Origin: VAZQ01 sp963725065 | GTDB lineage: Bacteria; Pseudomonadota; Alphaproteobacteria; Rhizobiales; Xanthobacteraceae | DNA: 64,000 nucleotides | Direction: 5' to 3' | NCBI GenBank assembly: GCA_963725065.1 | Contig: CAVRXD010000009.1 | Location: 62,001 to 126,000, forward strand | Part shown: piece by piece, positions 44,416-53,323 of the stretch | How positions within the stretch are numbered: position 1 is the first letter of the stretch | Layout: each line of letters opens with the position of its first letter | The notes under the pieces: model-generated | What the model was told of the DNA's origin: nothing | Database searches by the model: none | The model's input: the letters and a program-made list of their open reading frames with translations, nothing else | Program-made: the position numbers and the translations under genes

Positions 44416-44579
44416 GCGCCGTTCCGAATCGACCGGCTATGTCCATGCCGTCAGTCGGATGGTGGTGGATGCAGCAGGCATGACGACCATCCGGGTACTG
44501 ATGAATGCAGACACCCGTCGGCTCGTGCGCAGAACATGCTCGCCCGCAAGCCGGAGGAAACAACAGAGGATTTACCCAC
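44237..44579. other. Intergenic region, 343 bp
   Basis: Aside from the weak minus-strand frame above, no gene is seen. The part near 44540-44579 holds the ribosome binding site of the following gene (GGAGGA and AGAGGA). No terminator or operator was recognised. Confidence 0.4.
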
Positions 44580-44927
44580 ATGTCGACTCGACGCGTTCTC
44601 GTCACCTCGGCCGTACTGGCACTCCTGTCCGTTCCCGCCTTCGCGCAGGGGATGCAGCCGACGGCACCCGCTCATCCCGCGCCTGCGGCGGCTGCGCCGA
44701 AACCCACGACCACCGGCGCCGCAACCCATCCCGTCGCGGCCAAGCTCAACCTCAACACCGCAACCGTGGCCGAACTGGACAAGGCCCCGCAGATCGGGCC
44801 GACGCGTTCCAAGGCGATCGTCGAGGCCCGCGCCAAGGAGAAGTTCAAGAATTGGGATGACTTCGTGGCGCGCAAAGTCGTTCCGGCCGATGCCGCAGCG
44901 GCGATGAAGGACGTGGTCAGCTTCTAA
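44580..44927 (+). CDS. Secreted helix-hairpin-helix protein (ComEA-like)
   Basis: 115-residue exported protein. A signal peptide (VLVTSAVLALLSVPAFA) precedes a Pro/Ala/Thr-rich linker and one HhH domain, KLNLNTATVAELDKAPQIGP, with the second helix RSKAIVEARAKEKFKNWDDF. This is the ComEA DNA-binding module. Without other competence genes nearby, a role in DNA uptake is unproven; many alphaproteobacteria have such stand-alone proteins. The ATG at 44580 is preceded by AGAGGA; earlier in-frame starts would bury the signal. Confidence 0.85.
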   Translation: MSTRRVLVTSAVLALLSVPAFAQGMQPTAPAHPAPAAAAPKPTTTGAATHPVAAKLNLNTATVAELDKAPQIGPTRSKAIVEARAKEKFKNWDDFVARKVVPADAAAAMKDVVSF

Positions 44928-44934
44928 TCTCATC

Positions 44935-44955
44935 CCGAAAGCTGCAGACTTTCGG
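44935..44955. terminator. Hairpin between convergent genes
   Basis: CCGAAAG / CTTTCGG with a 7-nt loop, 8 bp past the HhH gene stop. It precedes a stronger hairpin. Confidence 0.45.
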
Positions 44956-44972
44956 CCGCTTGATCGAAAGGT

Positions 44973-45000
44973 GCTCGAGGCGCAATGGCGCGCCTCGAGC
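44973..45000. terminator. Strong bidirectional hairpin between convergent genes
   Basis: GCTCGAGGCGC pairs with GCGCCTCGAGC-like bases (10-11 bp perfect stem, 6-nt loop). It separates the HhH gene and the minus-strand FAD oxidoreductase and can act in both directions. Confidence 0.6.
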
Positions 45001-45042
45001 TTCCCGGCGCCCACGTCATCGCCTCGAAGAGTTGCGCGCGCC

Positions 45043-46485
45043 TCACGGCAAGTCCGGCTCGCAAGCCGGCGGCAGATGCTCCGGAGCGGCTGGTTCAGTC
45101 TCACGGAATGCAGCTTCCTGATAACGCTTGCCCGGCCGCAGGCGCAGTCCTTTCGGGAAGCTTTCGAACAGCCGCAACTGTCGAGCATTGCGGCGGCGCT
45201 GCCGGATGTCATCGTCGCTCCTCGGCCGGAGCGTTGCAGGGGCAACAGTGTTGCCCACGATTTGTCCGATGCGCAGCGCCAGCGAATTGCCATGATCGGA
45301 CGGCGCCGCGAAGGTAATGACGCGGCCGCCATGCCGGCGTTCGACGAAGGGATAGTCGTCCAGGGTGTAGAACACCCGCCCGCACCATGCGCTCCTGATA
45401 TCGCGCTCGCCGACGGCAGCGAGTCCCGGAAACACCCGCTTGCCCTCGGCCAGCGTTCGGCGGGCGACGTTGCGCGTGATGTCGGGCGAGGTTCCCGGTG
45501 TTTCCTCGTAGCCCATATAGAGCCGCCGGCCATGGCGGCGCGCGTAAAAGCACGGCTCGCGCGTATCGGAGAGTACGGTGCCGGAGGAGAGCGTCTTCGC
45601 GCCATCCGGAAGCTCGATCGCCACGACGTAATCGTACTCGAAGATCGCACGCTCGAGCACGTCGCCGTTGATGTGCCGCGCATAGGCATTCGCCATGAAC
45701 AGCGTATTGGCGCGGATGTTCGCCCCGTTGCCGCAGAACACGCTGACCTGGCCGTCGGAAAAATCGAGCGCCTGCGCCTCCGTGCCCTGAAAGAAGCGCA
45801 CGCCGCGCTTCTGCAGCGCGCGCGCCAGTCCGATGAGAAACTTGCGCGGACGAAAACTGCCGCCGAAGCGGTCGACCACGCCGCCGGCGTAAAAACCCTC
45901 CGCGGTGCCGTACCGCCGCTGAACCTGTGCGGCGGAGAGGGTTTCGAAGAATCGCGCCCGGCGCTTGTCTGTCATGGGCATGAGCGCGCGCAGATTGCTG
46001 TCGTCCATGAACTGGTAGGCGGCGCGCAGGCCCGCCATATCCACCTCGGTCACCGCCGCCATGACCGCGCCGTGCTGCACCGACGCGCGCAGATTGTAGT
46101 GATGGTCGAGTTCGGCGAGACGCTGGCATCCCTCGACCGTGCGGCGCAGGAATGCCCTCACCCGGCGTTGGGCGTGCAACTGCGCCTGATCGAAGGGGAG
46201 CCCGCCCCGCAGCTCCTGTTGGGCCAGTTCCGCCAACATGACGTCCACCGGCTTTGCCCATCCAGTCAGGAATTGTCCCGCATTGAGCCCGGACGCCGCA
46301 TCCTTCCCGAAGGCGCCCTTCTCGATCACGATGACGTCGAGGCCGCGGCGCAGCGCTGCTTCCGCCGCGCTCAGACCCGATAGGCCACCGCCGGCGATCA
46401 GGAGATCGCAGGCCAGGCGTTCATTGGTGCCGGACGGAGGCGAAAACTCCCCGCCTTCCTCGTCGTAAGCCGAGCTCTGCCGCAT
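45043..46485 (-). CDS. FAD-dependent oxidoreductase (DAO family)
   Basis: 480-residue amino-acid/amine oxidase-like flavoprotein. The dinucleotide fold is DLLIAGGGLSGLSAAEAALR with the acidic end VIVIEKG, and the second FAD motif is AAFAAPSDHGNSLAL-like (residues about 395-410). It resembles gamma-glutamylputrescine oxidoreductase and related enzymes with RSAWCGRVFYTLDDYPFVER. No obvious electron-transfer partner is adjacent. The start at 46485 follows an intergenic stretch of 77 bp. Confidence 0.82.
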   Translation of the reverse strand: MRQSSAYDEEGGEFSPPSGTNERLACDLLIAGGGLSGLSAAEAALRRGLDVIVIEKGAFGKDAASGLNAGQFLTGWAKPVDVMLAELAQQELRGGLPFDQAQLHAQRRVRAFLRRTVEGCQRLAELDHHYNLRASVQHGAVMAAVTEVDMAGLRAAYQFMDDSNLRALMPMTDKRRARFFETLSAAQVQRRYGTAEGFYAGGVVDRFGGSFRPRKFLIGLARALQKRGVRFFQGTEAQALDFSDGQVSVFCGNGANIRANTLFMANAYARHINGDVLERAIFEYDYVVAIELPDGAKTLSSGTVLSDTREPCFYARRHGRRLYMGYEETPGTSPDITRNVARRTLAEGKRVFPGLAAVGERDIRSAWCGRVFYTLDDYPFVERRHGGRVITFAAPSDHGNSLALRIGQIVGNTVAPATLRPRSDDDIRQRRRNARQLRLFESFPKGLRLRPGKRYQEAAFRETEPAAPEHLPPACEPDLP

Positions 46486-46562
46486 GTCTCCAAACGTAAT
46501 GCGGCGCGATGCGCATTCAATGCGGATCGTTTGCGATCCGTCATACGAATTCGCAATGCGTC

Positions 46563-47135
46563 TCAGCCGGCGAAGCCGCCGGCGTCGAGAAAGGCCTGCT
46601 CGTCCGGTGTCATAACCCGTCCCAGCATCGCGTTGCGATGGGGAAACCGGCCGAAGCGGCGAATGATGTCGGCGTGGAGCTCGGCGTATTGTGTGACTTC
46701 ATCGTCGCCCAGACCACGCGCCAGCTCGAGGCATCGTTCGTGATCGGCTAGAATTTCAGAATGCATGAACGGCAGATAGAAGAATCGGCGCTCCAGCTGC
46801 GGCACATCGCGGTCGAATCCGCGCTTGAGAGCGCGATCGGCGACGGCGCGGGCGACCGCATCGGTCTCGTAGGTCCGCGCCTGTCCGCGGAACATGTTGC
46901 GCGGAAACTGGTCGAGAACGAGGACGAGCGCGAGCGCGCCCTCGGGCGTCGTCTCCCACGATGCAAGCTCGTCATTTGCGGCCGCGCACCAGAGCGTGCC
47001 AAAGCGCGCCGCGATCTCGGCGTCGAAAGCGTCGTCCTTGGCAAACCATTTGTCCGGGCCGGCGGTGCGCCAGAACGCGAGCACGTCCACCGGCGCGATC
47101 GTCGCGGTCGCAGGGGTGATGGCATCGCCGGTCAC
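46563..47135 (-). CDS. DUF924 family protein
   Basis: 190-residue cytoplasmic helical protein of the DUF924 family, identified by VLAFWRTAGPDKWFAKDDAF, the central LVLVLDQFPRNMFRGQARTY and the FFYLPFMHSEILADHERCLE segment. Function unknown. The start is a GTG overlapping the upstream acyl-CoA synthetase stop (GTGA), so the two are translationally coupled. Confidence 0.88.
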   Translation of the reverse strand: MTGDAITPATATIAPVDVLAFWRTAGPDKWFAKDDAFDAEIAARFGTLWCAAANDELASWETTPEGALALVLVLDQFPRNMFRGQARTYETDAVARAVADRALKRGFDRDVPQLERRFFYLPFMHSEILADHERCLELARGLGDDEVTQYAELHADIIRRFGRFPHRNAMLGRVMTPDEQAFLDAGGFAG

Positions 47136-48931
47136 AGCCGCACACGCCCCGCTGTGATGTCTTCGTACAGCGCGGGGTCAAGCCGGACGAAGGCCTTGCT
47201 GCGGGGATCATTGAAATAGATCGGATCGTCGGTCCGGCTCGGATCGAAACCTTGCTTCACAAGGTCGATTTTCTTCGACTTGAAGGTCGAGGTGACGTCG
47301 TTGGCTTCACGCAAACGCAGGAACATGGGCCGGGCATATTCCGGCAGGTGTCGCGCCAGGTGGTCGCGAAGGCCGGCTAGGTTGAGGTTGTCCTTGCCGA
47401 CGATCGCGGCCATGCCGGCCCGGCCGTCGCGTCCCGGCACTTCGACTCCGTAGACATTGGCCTCCATCACATCGTCGAATCGTCCGATCGCCTCCTCGAC
47501 CTCGGTGGTCGAGACGTTCTCGCCCTTCCAGCGGAAGGTGTCGCCGATGCGGTCGATGAAATAGAAGTAGCCGTTCTTGTCCTTGCGCATCAGGTCGCCG
47601 GTGCGGAACCAGATGTCACCCTTCTCGAACACGTCACGCAGGATTTTGCGGTCGCTTTCGGCTTTGCTCGCATAGCCTTCGAACCGTTGGCCGGGCTTCG
47701 ACGGATCTTTCAGGATCTTGCCGATGACCTCCCCCGGCTCGTCGGCGTCGCATTCGATGCAGAAGCCCTGTTCGTTGCGGACCGGCTGCTGGCGCTCCAC
47801 GTCGAAACGCACGATCTTGGTCGGAAAGCGGCCGGCAACCCACCACGGAAGCCGGCCTATGGCGCCTTCCTTGCCATCGAAATTGAACAACGAAACGTTG
47901 CCTTCGGTGGCGGCGTAGAACTCGATGATGCGCGGAATGCGGAAACGCCGCTTGAATTCCGGCCAGACGTCGGGCCGCAGGCCGTTGCCGCAGGCGAGGC
48001 GAAGATGATGCGCGCGCTCGTTGGGGCTCGGCGGCGAGTTGATGAGGTAGCGGCAGAGCTCGCCGATATATTGAAAGCAGGTGCACTCCCAGCGCACGAT
48101 GTCGTCCCAGAACTCGCTTGCGGAAAACTTGTCCCGGATCACCACCGAGCCGCCGCGGACAAGAAGCGCGCCGGTCGCGACCACGCCGCCGGCGGTGTGA
48201 TAAAGCGGCAGACAATCGTACATGCGGTCGCTGGCGCGCGTATCCATGACGCCGGCGAAGGCATTGCTCGCGAGCATCACGCGGTAATGGTTCATGTTGG
48301 CCGCTTTCGGCAGGCCGGTCGTGCCCGAGGTGTAGATGTAAAGCGCGCCGTCCTCGATGGTCAGGGCAGGAAGATCGGACGCCGGGAGGTCGGCGCCGGA
48401 AAGACCGTCGATCTCGCGATCGATGCGCGCGAAATTGGAGTCGGCATTGCCGTGCAGCCAGATCTGCGCGTCGCCGGTGATGTGTGCACGCGCGCTCTCC
48501 AGTGATCCGAACAATTCCGCGGCCACGATGATGTGCTTCGGACTTACGGCGTTGATGCAATAGGCCAGCGCTGTTCCGGTCAGATGGGTGTTGACGAGTG
48601 CGACCACGCCGCCGACGCGCGTGATGCCGACCCAGATCGCAAGGAATTCGGGCCGGCCCGGCATGATCAGGCAGACCGTGTCGCCCTTGCGCACGCCTTG
48701 CGCCAATGCCCAGCGCGCGTAGCGGTTGGAGCGCGCGGCAAGCTCGCGGTAGGTGAAGCACTCCGTGTCGGAGAGCAGTGCGGGCGAGTCGCCGTATTTG
48801 TCCGCGAGTTCCAGGACGACCTGCGGAAACACGCGCGTCGGATTCTTGGCGATCGGGGTGGTCATCCTGAGGGTGTGCAACGCCCCCTTGAGGCTGGCCA
48901 CCTCCGCCGTCAGCCGCTCGATCACGCCCAT
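47132..48931 (-). CDS. Long/very-long-chain acyl-CoA synthetase (FATP-like)
   Basis: 599-residue ANL enzyme of the FATP/VLACS branch. The P-loop YIYTSGTTGLPKAANMNHYR and the FATP-type VEFYAATEGNVSLFNFDG are diagnostic, and the hinge is FRTGDLMRKDKNGYFYFIDR. The catalytic lysine is in TSTFKSKKIDLVKQGFDP. The ATG at 48931 gives the expected length; an upstream in-frame extension has an odd composition. It is coupled to DUF924. Confidence 0.92.
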   Translation of the reverse strand: MGVIERLTAEVASLKGALHTLRMTTPIAKNPTRVFPQVVLELADKYGDSPALLSDTECFTYRELAARSNRYARWALAQGVRKGDTVCLIMPGRPEFLAIWVGITRVGGVVALVNTHLTGTALAYCINAVSPKHIIVAAELFGSLESARAHITGDAQIWLHGNADSNFARIDREIDGLSGADLPASDLPALTIEDGALYIYTSGTTGLPKAANMNHYRVMLASNAFAGVMDTRASDRMYDCLPLYHTAGGVVATGALLVRGGSVVIRDKFSASEFWDDIVRWECTCFQYIGELCRYLINSPPSPNERAHHLRLACGNGLRPDVWPEFKRRFRIPRIIEFYAATEGNVSLFNFDGKEGAIGRLPWWVAGRFPTKIVRFDVERQQPVRNEQGFCIECDADEPGEVIGKILKDPSKPGQRFEGYASKAESDRKILRDVFEKGDIWFRTGDLMRKDKNGYFYFIDRIGDTFRWKGENVSTTEVEEAIGRFDDVMEANVYGVEVPGRDGRAGMAAIVGKDNLNLAGLRDHLARHLPEYARPMFLRLREANDVTSTFKSKKIDLVKQGFDPSRTDDPIYFNDPRSKAFVRLDPALYEDITAGRVRL

Positions 48932-49060
48932 GACTGGTCCCGGCGGCAATCTAAATCCAAACTGCACGTGGCGCGCGACTCGGCGCAGTCTGAGCATCGG
49001 GCACGGGCCGAAACGTGGCAAGGCGTCAAAAGCGCCCGCAAATGCGCCATTGCACGGATT

Positions 49061-50197
49061 TCAGCGGTCGACGCCGCCGAACGGAACCAGCGGATTGTCG
49101 AGCAGCCCGGCCCGGTCAGGCAGGTCGGGGGCGCTGGCGCCAAGGAAGGCGTTGAACAGACGCTTGACCGCATCGGGGTCGAGATCGCGGGTGATCAAGA
49201 CGATGCGAGTGCGCTCGTCGCTGTCGGGCCAATGCGGCAGCCGCACCGCCGGGTGGAAGATGTGCTGCACGCCGTGGATGACGACCGGGCTCGCCGGCGT
49301 CTCCGCCAGTTTCACGATGCCCTTGAGGCGCAGCAGGTTGGGGCCGTGCACCGAGCGCACGAGTTCGAGGAACATGTCGAACATCGCGGCAGGAATCGCG
49401 GCGTCGGTGGCGAAGGAGAAGGCGCGGATGCGATCGTCGTGCCGATTCACATCGTGGTGGTGGTGATCATGATCTGCACTCCCTTCGGCATAGGCTTCGG
49501 CCGCGAGCCAGCGCTTGACGTCGGGAATCTTGCGAGCGGGGTCGAACAGGCCGCAGGCCAGGAGGCGATCGGGCGACGCTTCGTTTGCCGCGGCATCGAG
49601 GATGGGCGCAGCGGGATTGAGTTGGCGTAGCCGGGCGGCGAGTGCGTCGCGTCGGCGCCGGCCCTCCGGCGTAGCGAGCAGGTCGGTCTTGGTGAGCACG
49701 ATCCGATCCGCGACCGCGACCTGCTTCACCGCTTCCATGTGCTCGTCGAGGGTCGCCGCCCCGTTCACCGCATCGACCACGGCGATCACGCCGTCGAGCC
49801 GGTAGCGCATGACCAGATAGGGATGCGCCATCGTGGTCTGCAGCACGGGTACGGGGTCGGCGAGCCCGGTGGTCTCCAGTACCACGCGCCGGAACATCGC
49901 CCGCCCGTTGTCGAGGTCGCGGAGCAATTGCTCCAGTGCGTCGACGAGATCGCCACGCAAGGTGCAGCACAGGCAGCCGCTTTGCAGCAGCACCATGCCG
50001 TCCCTGATCGGCTTGACCAGCAGGTGGTCGAGCCCGATCTCGCCGAACTCGTTGATGATCACCGCAGTCTCAGCGAACGCGGGATCGTTGACCAGACGGT
50101 TGAGCAGCGAGGTCTTGCCGGCACCAAGGAAGCCAGTCAGCACGGTCAGAGGGATGGGCTCGACCGGTCCCAGAGCATTTTCAGGAAAAGCGGGCAC
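49061..50197 (-). CDS. CobW/COG0523-family GTPase metallochaperone
   Basis: 378-residue G3E GTPase. P-loop GFLGAGKTSLLN, the metal-binding LLQSGCLCCTLRGDLVDAL, switch ETTGLADPVP, base-recognition LTKTDLL and a His-rich stretch (DHDHHHHDVNRHDD) are present, followed by the CobW C-terminal domain (KGIVKLAETPASPVVIHGVQ). Such proteins deliver zinc, cobalt or another metal; nothing nearby indicates cobalamin synthesis. The GTG start and first nine residues lie inside a palindromic repeat, which suggests the element was incorporated into the coding sequence. Confidence 0.88.
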   Translation of the reverse strand: MPAFPENALGPVEPIPLTVLTGFLGAGKTSLLNRLVNDPAFAETAVIINEFGEIGLDHLLVKPIRDGMVLLQSGCLCCTLRGDLVDALEQLLRDLDNGRAMFRRVVLETTGLADPVPVLQTTMAHPYLVMRYRLDGVIAVVDAVNGAATLDEHMEAVKQVAVADRIVLTKTDLLATPEGRRRRDALAARLRQLNPAAPILDAAANEASPDRLLACGLFDPARKIPDVKRWLAAEAYAEGSADHDHHHHDVNRHDDRIRAFSFATDAAIPAAMFDMFLELVRSVHGPNLLRLKGIVKLAETPASPVVIHGVQHIFHPAVRLPHWPDSDERTRIVLITRDLDPDAVKRLFNAFLGASAPDLPDRAGLLDNPLVPFGGVDR

Positions 50198-50217
50198 CGG
50201 TATTCCGTAGAAGATGC
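50175..50217. repeat. Rhizobial-type palindromic repeat overlapping the GTPase start
   Basis: 43-bp imperfect palindrome from GCATTTTC to GATGC; the arms GGAAAAGCGG and CCGGTATTCC pair with minor mismatches around GCA. It supplies the GTG start, a GGAA upstream and the first residues (MPAFPENAL) of the GTPase. Similar palindromes are common in Rhizobiales; the family name was not assigned. Confidence 0.6.
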
Positions 50218-50219
50218 AA

Positions 50220-50246
50220 GCGACCCGAAAGGCTGGAGCGGGTCGC
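50220..50246 (-). terminator. Hairpin after the carboxypeptidase gene
   Basis: GCGACCCG / CGGGTCGC, 8 bp perfect with an 11-nt loop, 11 bp downstream of the carboxypeptidase stop on the minus strand and just before the GTPase repeat. Confidence 0.5.
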
Positions 50247-50257
50247 GCCGGCGGCGA

Positions 50258-51793
50258 TCATCTCGCCTGCTGCGTTTGCGAGGTCTGCTGGGCCGGCGAG
50301 GTGATGTCCGTCGCGGCGGGCTTCGGCGTGGGCTTCTTGGGTTTTGGCTTCGGTGTCGCTCCGTCGGCGGCGGCCCCTGCGGCGGCTGTCGGCGTCGCGG
50401 CGTCCTTTCCAGCGTCCTTCGGCGCCGGCTTGGGTTTCGGCTTCGCCGCGGTCCCATCACCGGCTGCGGCGGAAGCGCCGTCCTTGGACGTGTCGGTGGC
50501 CGCCGGCGCCTTGGGCTTCGGTTTCGGCTTGGGCTTCGGAGCGGTGGCCTCGGAGGAGGGGGCGGCAGCGGTCGCAGTGCCGTTCTTGGCGGCATCCTTG
50601 CCCGTGTCCTTGCCCATATCCTTGGGCGCGTCTTTGGCGGCCGGCGGCTTGGCGACAGCCGTCTTCTTCTTCGCGTCGCCCGCGGCCAGCGATCCCGGCG
50701 CCGGCGCCTTGGTGCCGGTGTAGACGAGGACCGGTTCGCCCAGCTTGGCATCCTGCAGCAGTGCCGCGGCGCTCTTGGCCTTCGGCGGACGCAGGCTGGA
50801 AAGGAAGACTCCGTAGGGCGAGTCAGGATTGTTATTCGCCCCGATGACCTCGTCCTCGTCCTCGGTTGCCGGCCGTTTGCGGTGGGACCCGCACATTTCA
50901 TCGCGCAGGTTCGGAGGTGCTGCGTCGACCGGCTGTACGGTTTCGACCGTGCCGAGCGACGGCATCAGCCATGACAGCCCGCTGTTGCTGTTGAAGCCGC
51001 GCTCCAGAAGCTGCGCAGCCTTCAACGCGCGCGCCGCCGACGAGGGGGCGCCTAGCACCACCGCGATCAGCCGCCGGTCGTCGCGCGTGGCCGTGGCGAC
51101 GAGATTGAATCCCGAGGCGCAGATGAAGCCGGTCTTCATGCCGTCGGCGCCGGGGTAGCGGCCAAGCAGCGTGTTGTAGTTCCGCTGCACCATCTTCCCG
51201 AGGCGAATGCCGGGGAGGTGCCAGAAATAGTCGTATTCCGGCATTTCGCGGATGAGGGCGCGCGCCAGGATGGCCATGTCGCGCGCGGACACGATCTGAT
51301 CGTCGGCGGGCAGGCCGTTGGGATTGACGAAGCTCGACTGGACCATGCCGAGACGACGCGCGTTATTGTTCATCTCGTCGGCGAAGTTCTCGACCGAGCC
51401 GGCGACACCTTCGGCGAGCACGACAGCCATGTCGTTGGCCGATTTCACCATCAGCATCTTGAGCGCGTTGTCGACGGTGATCACGGTGCCGGGCGGAAAT
51501 CCCATCTTCACTGGGGACTGTGCCGCCGCGTTGGCCGAGACGACAATCGGGCGGTCGAGGGTGATGCGTCCCTCCTTGACCGCGCGCAGCGTCACGTAAG
51601 CGGTCATGAGCTTCGTGGTCGAGGCGGGATACCAGGGCTGGCCGGCATTGTGGGCGAAGATCACCTTGCCGCTGTCGGCTTCGATCACCAGCAACGCTTC
51701 CGCCGCCGCCGGCGCGGCGGCGAGCCCGCTTGCGGCGCAGACAACACCTGCCCACATCAGGGTGCGCGTTACGAAGGATCGCGTCGAAGGCAT
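50258..51793 (-). CDS. Serine D,D-carboxypeptidase (DacF-like) with long Lys/Pro/Ala tail
   Basis: 511-residue exported peptidoglycan enzyme. A signal peptide ending at AAPAAAEALL leads into the penicillin-binding domain: SxxK in PASTTKL, SxN in KSANDMA and KTG in DGMKTGFICASG, the full serine triad. The C-terminal 130 residues are repeats of Ala, Lys, Pro and Asp/Gly (PKPKPKPKPKAP and similar), low complexity and positively charged, likely binding the cell wall. The repeat DNA produces long shadow frames on the other strand. ATG 51793 is chosen for the signal peptide. Confidence 0.9.
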   Translation of the reverse strand: MPSTRSFVTRTLMWAGVVCAASGLAAAPAAAEALLVIEADSGKVIFAHNAGQPWYPASTTKLMTAYVTLRAVKEGRITLDRPIVVSANAAAQSPVKMGFPPGTVITVDNALKMLMVKSANDMAVVLAEGVAGSVENFADEMNNNARRLGMVQSSFVNPNGLPADDQIVSARDMAILARALIREMPEYDYFWHLPGIRLGKMVQRNYNTLLGRYPGADGMKTGFICASGFNLVATATRDDRRLIAVVLGAPSSAARALKAAQLLERGFNSNSGLSWLMPSLGTVETVQPVDAAPPNLRDEMCGSHRKRPATEDEDEVIGANNNPDSPYGVFLSSLRPPKAKSAAALLQDAKLGEPVLVYTGTKAPAPGSLAAGDAKKKTAVAKPPAAKDAPKDMGKDTGKDAAKNGTATAAAPSSEATAPKPKPKPKPKAPAATDTSKDGASAAAGDGTAAKPKPKPAPKDAGKDAATPTAAAGAAADGATPKPKPKKPTPKPAATDITSPAQQTSQTQQAR

Positions 51794-52057
51794 CACGGCT
51801 CCGGGTCCGATCGTTTGGCGGGCCTCGGGAAGCTCCACTGGCCGAGAGAGTCCATCTAGGCCGAGTTTGGATCAAGGCAAAAGCGAGAAGCCCCCAAATT
51901 GCCCCGCCGATGCCCACAGGCACGCTGTTCATGATCGAAGAAAGCGTCCAAAATTCGGCAGGTTAGCGTCGGGTCCGCCCAAGTGTCGCGTTTCTCCCCG
52001 GCCTCGCGTCCCCGGCCCGGGAATCGCCAGACGGACCCAAACGAGAGGAGAGCACCC

Positions 52058-53224
52058 GTGACGGCTTGCATCGTTGGCTGGGCTCATACGCCCTTCGGCC
52101 GGCTCGAGGGCGAGACGGTCGAGAGCTTGGTCGTGCGCGTTGCCAAGGAGGCGCTCGCCGATGCCGGGGTTGCCGCCGCCGATGTCGACGAGATCGTGCT
52201 CGGGCATTTCAACGCGGGGTTCTCGGCGCAGGATTTCACTGCCTCGCTGGTGCTACAGGCTTCGCCCGATCTGCGGTTCAAGCGCGCGAGCCGGGTCGAG
52301 AACGCCTGTGCCACCGGCTCGGCCGCGGTGCATCAGGCCATCAAAGCGATTGCTGCTGGAACCGCGCGCATCGCGCTCGTGGTCGGCGTCGAGCAGATGA
52401 CGACAACGCCTGCGGCGGACATCGGGCGCAACCTGCTCAAGGCGTCTTACGTGCGCGAGGAGGCGGATATTGACGGCGGCTTTGCCGGGATCTTCGGCCA
52501 GATCGCGGCGGGTTATTTCCAGCGCTGGGGTGATCAATCCGACGCGCTCGCGCGCATCGCCGCCAAGAACCATCGCAATGGCGTGGGCAATCCTTACGCC
52601 CAGATCCGCAAGGACTTGGGCTACGAGTTCTGCCGGACCGAGAGCGAGAAAAATCCGCGCGTGGCGGGGCCGCTCAAGCGCACGGATTGCTCGCTGGTCT
52701 CGGACGGTGCGGCCGCCGTCGTCCTCGCCGATGTCGGCACTGCGCTCAAGCTCGGCAAAGCGGTCGCCTTCCGCGCGGCCGAGCACGTCCAGGATTTCTT
52801 GCCGATGTCGAAGCGCGATGTACTCAAGCTTGAAGGCTGCGGCGAGGCGTGGAAGCGCGCGCTGGCGAGCGCCGGCATGGCGCTGTCCGATCTGTCCTTC
52901 GTCGAGACCCACGACTGCTTCACCATCGCCGAACTGATGGAATACGAAGCAATGGGACTTGTTCCGGAAGGGCAGGGTGCGCGCGCCCTCGCGGAGGGGC
53001 TGACCGAAAAGACTGGGCGCCTGCCGGTCAATCCATCGGGCGGGCTCAAGGCCAAGGGCCATCCGATCGGCGCCACCGGCGTGTCCATGCATGCGATCAC
53101 CGCCATGCAACTGACCGGCACCGCGGGCGACATGCAAGTCGACAACGCCAGCCTCGGCGGCATCTTCAACATGGGCGGCACCGCGGTCGCCAACTATGTG
53201 AGTATCCTCGAACGCATCAAGTGA
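52058..53224 (+). CDS. Thiolase-family acyltransferase (SCPx/lipid-transfer type)
   Basis: 388-residue thiolase. Nucleophile Cys84 in VENACATGS, His285 in VETHDCFTI and His335 in AKGHPIGATG complete the active site. The HDCF motif places it near SCPx-type thiolases and acetyl-CoA acetyltransferases rather than the FadA group. The GTG at 52058 has GAGAGGAG upstream. It stands alone, divergent from the carboxypeptidase, and could act in beta-oxidation with the nearby CoA ligases (inference). Confidence 0.9.
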   Translation: MTACIVGWAHTPFGRLEGETVESLVVRVAKEALADAGVAAADVDEIVLGHFNAGFSAQDFTASLVLQASPDLRFKRASRVENACATGSAAVHQAIKAIAAGTARIALVVGVEQMTTTPAADIGRNLLKASYVREEADIDGGFAGIFGQIAAGYFQRWGDQSDALARIAAKNHRNGVGNPYAQIRKDLGYEFCRTESEKNPRVAGPLKRTDCSLVSDGAAAVVLADVGTALKLGKAVAFRAAEHVQDFLPMSKRDVLKLEGCGEAWKRALASAGMALSDLSFVETHDCFTIAELMEYEAMGLVPEGQGARALAEGLTEKTGRLPVNPSGGLKAKGHPIGATGVSMHAITAMQLTGTAGDMQVDNASLGGIFNMGGTAVANYVSILERIK

Positions 53225-53323
53225 TGCGGCGAGCCGCAGCTCGGATGAGCGTGGCCGCCGAAATTTCTGTTCTGCCGGGTCATCGCGGAACATGCGACGA
53301 GCAACCAACATCTCGGGGCCACG

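Noticed and set aside
44580..44927. Competence (DNA-uptake) locus suggested by the ComEA-like protein
   Set aside because: No ComEC, ComF or pilus genes are nearby, and single HhH proteins are common outside competence.
49061..50197. Cobalamin biosynthesis role for the CobW-family GTPase
   Set aside because: No cob genes adjacent; the His-rich stretch and CxCC motif fit a general metallochaperone.
50258..50650. Repeated DNA resembling a CRISPR array or tandem repeat
   Set aside because: Repeats encode the low-complexity tail of the carboxypeptidase; no spaced identical repeats or cas genes are seen.
50214..50974. Gly/Phe-rich plus-strand frames opposite the carboxypeptidase tail
   Set aside because: Produced by complementing the Lys/Pro/Ala repeats on the other strand.
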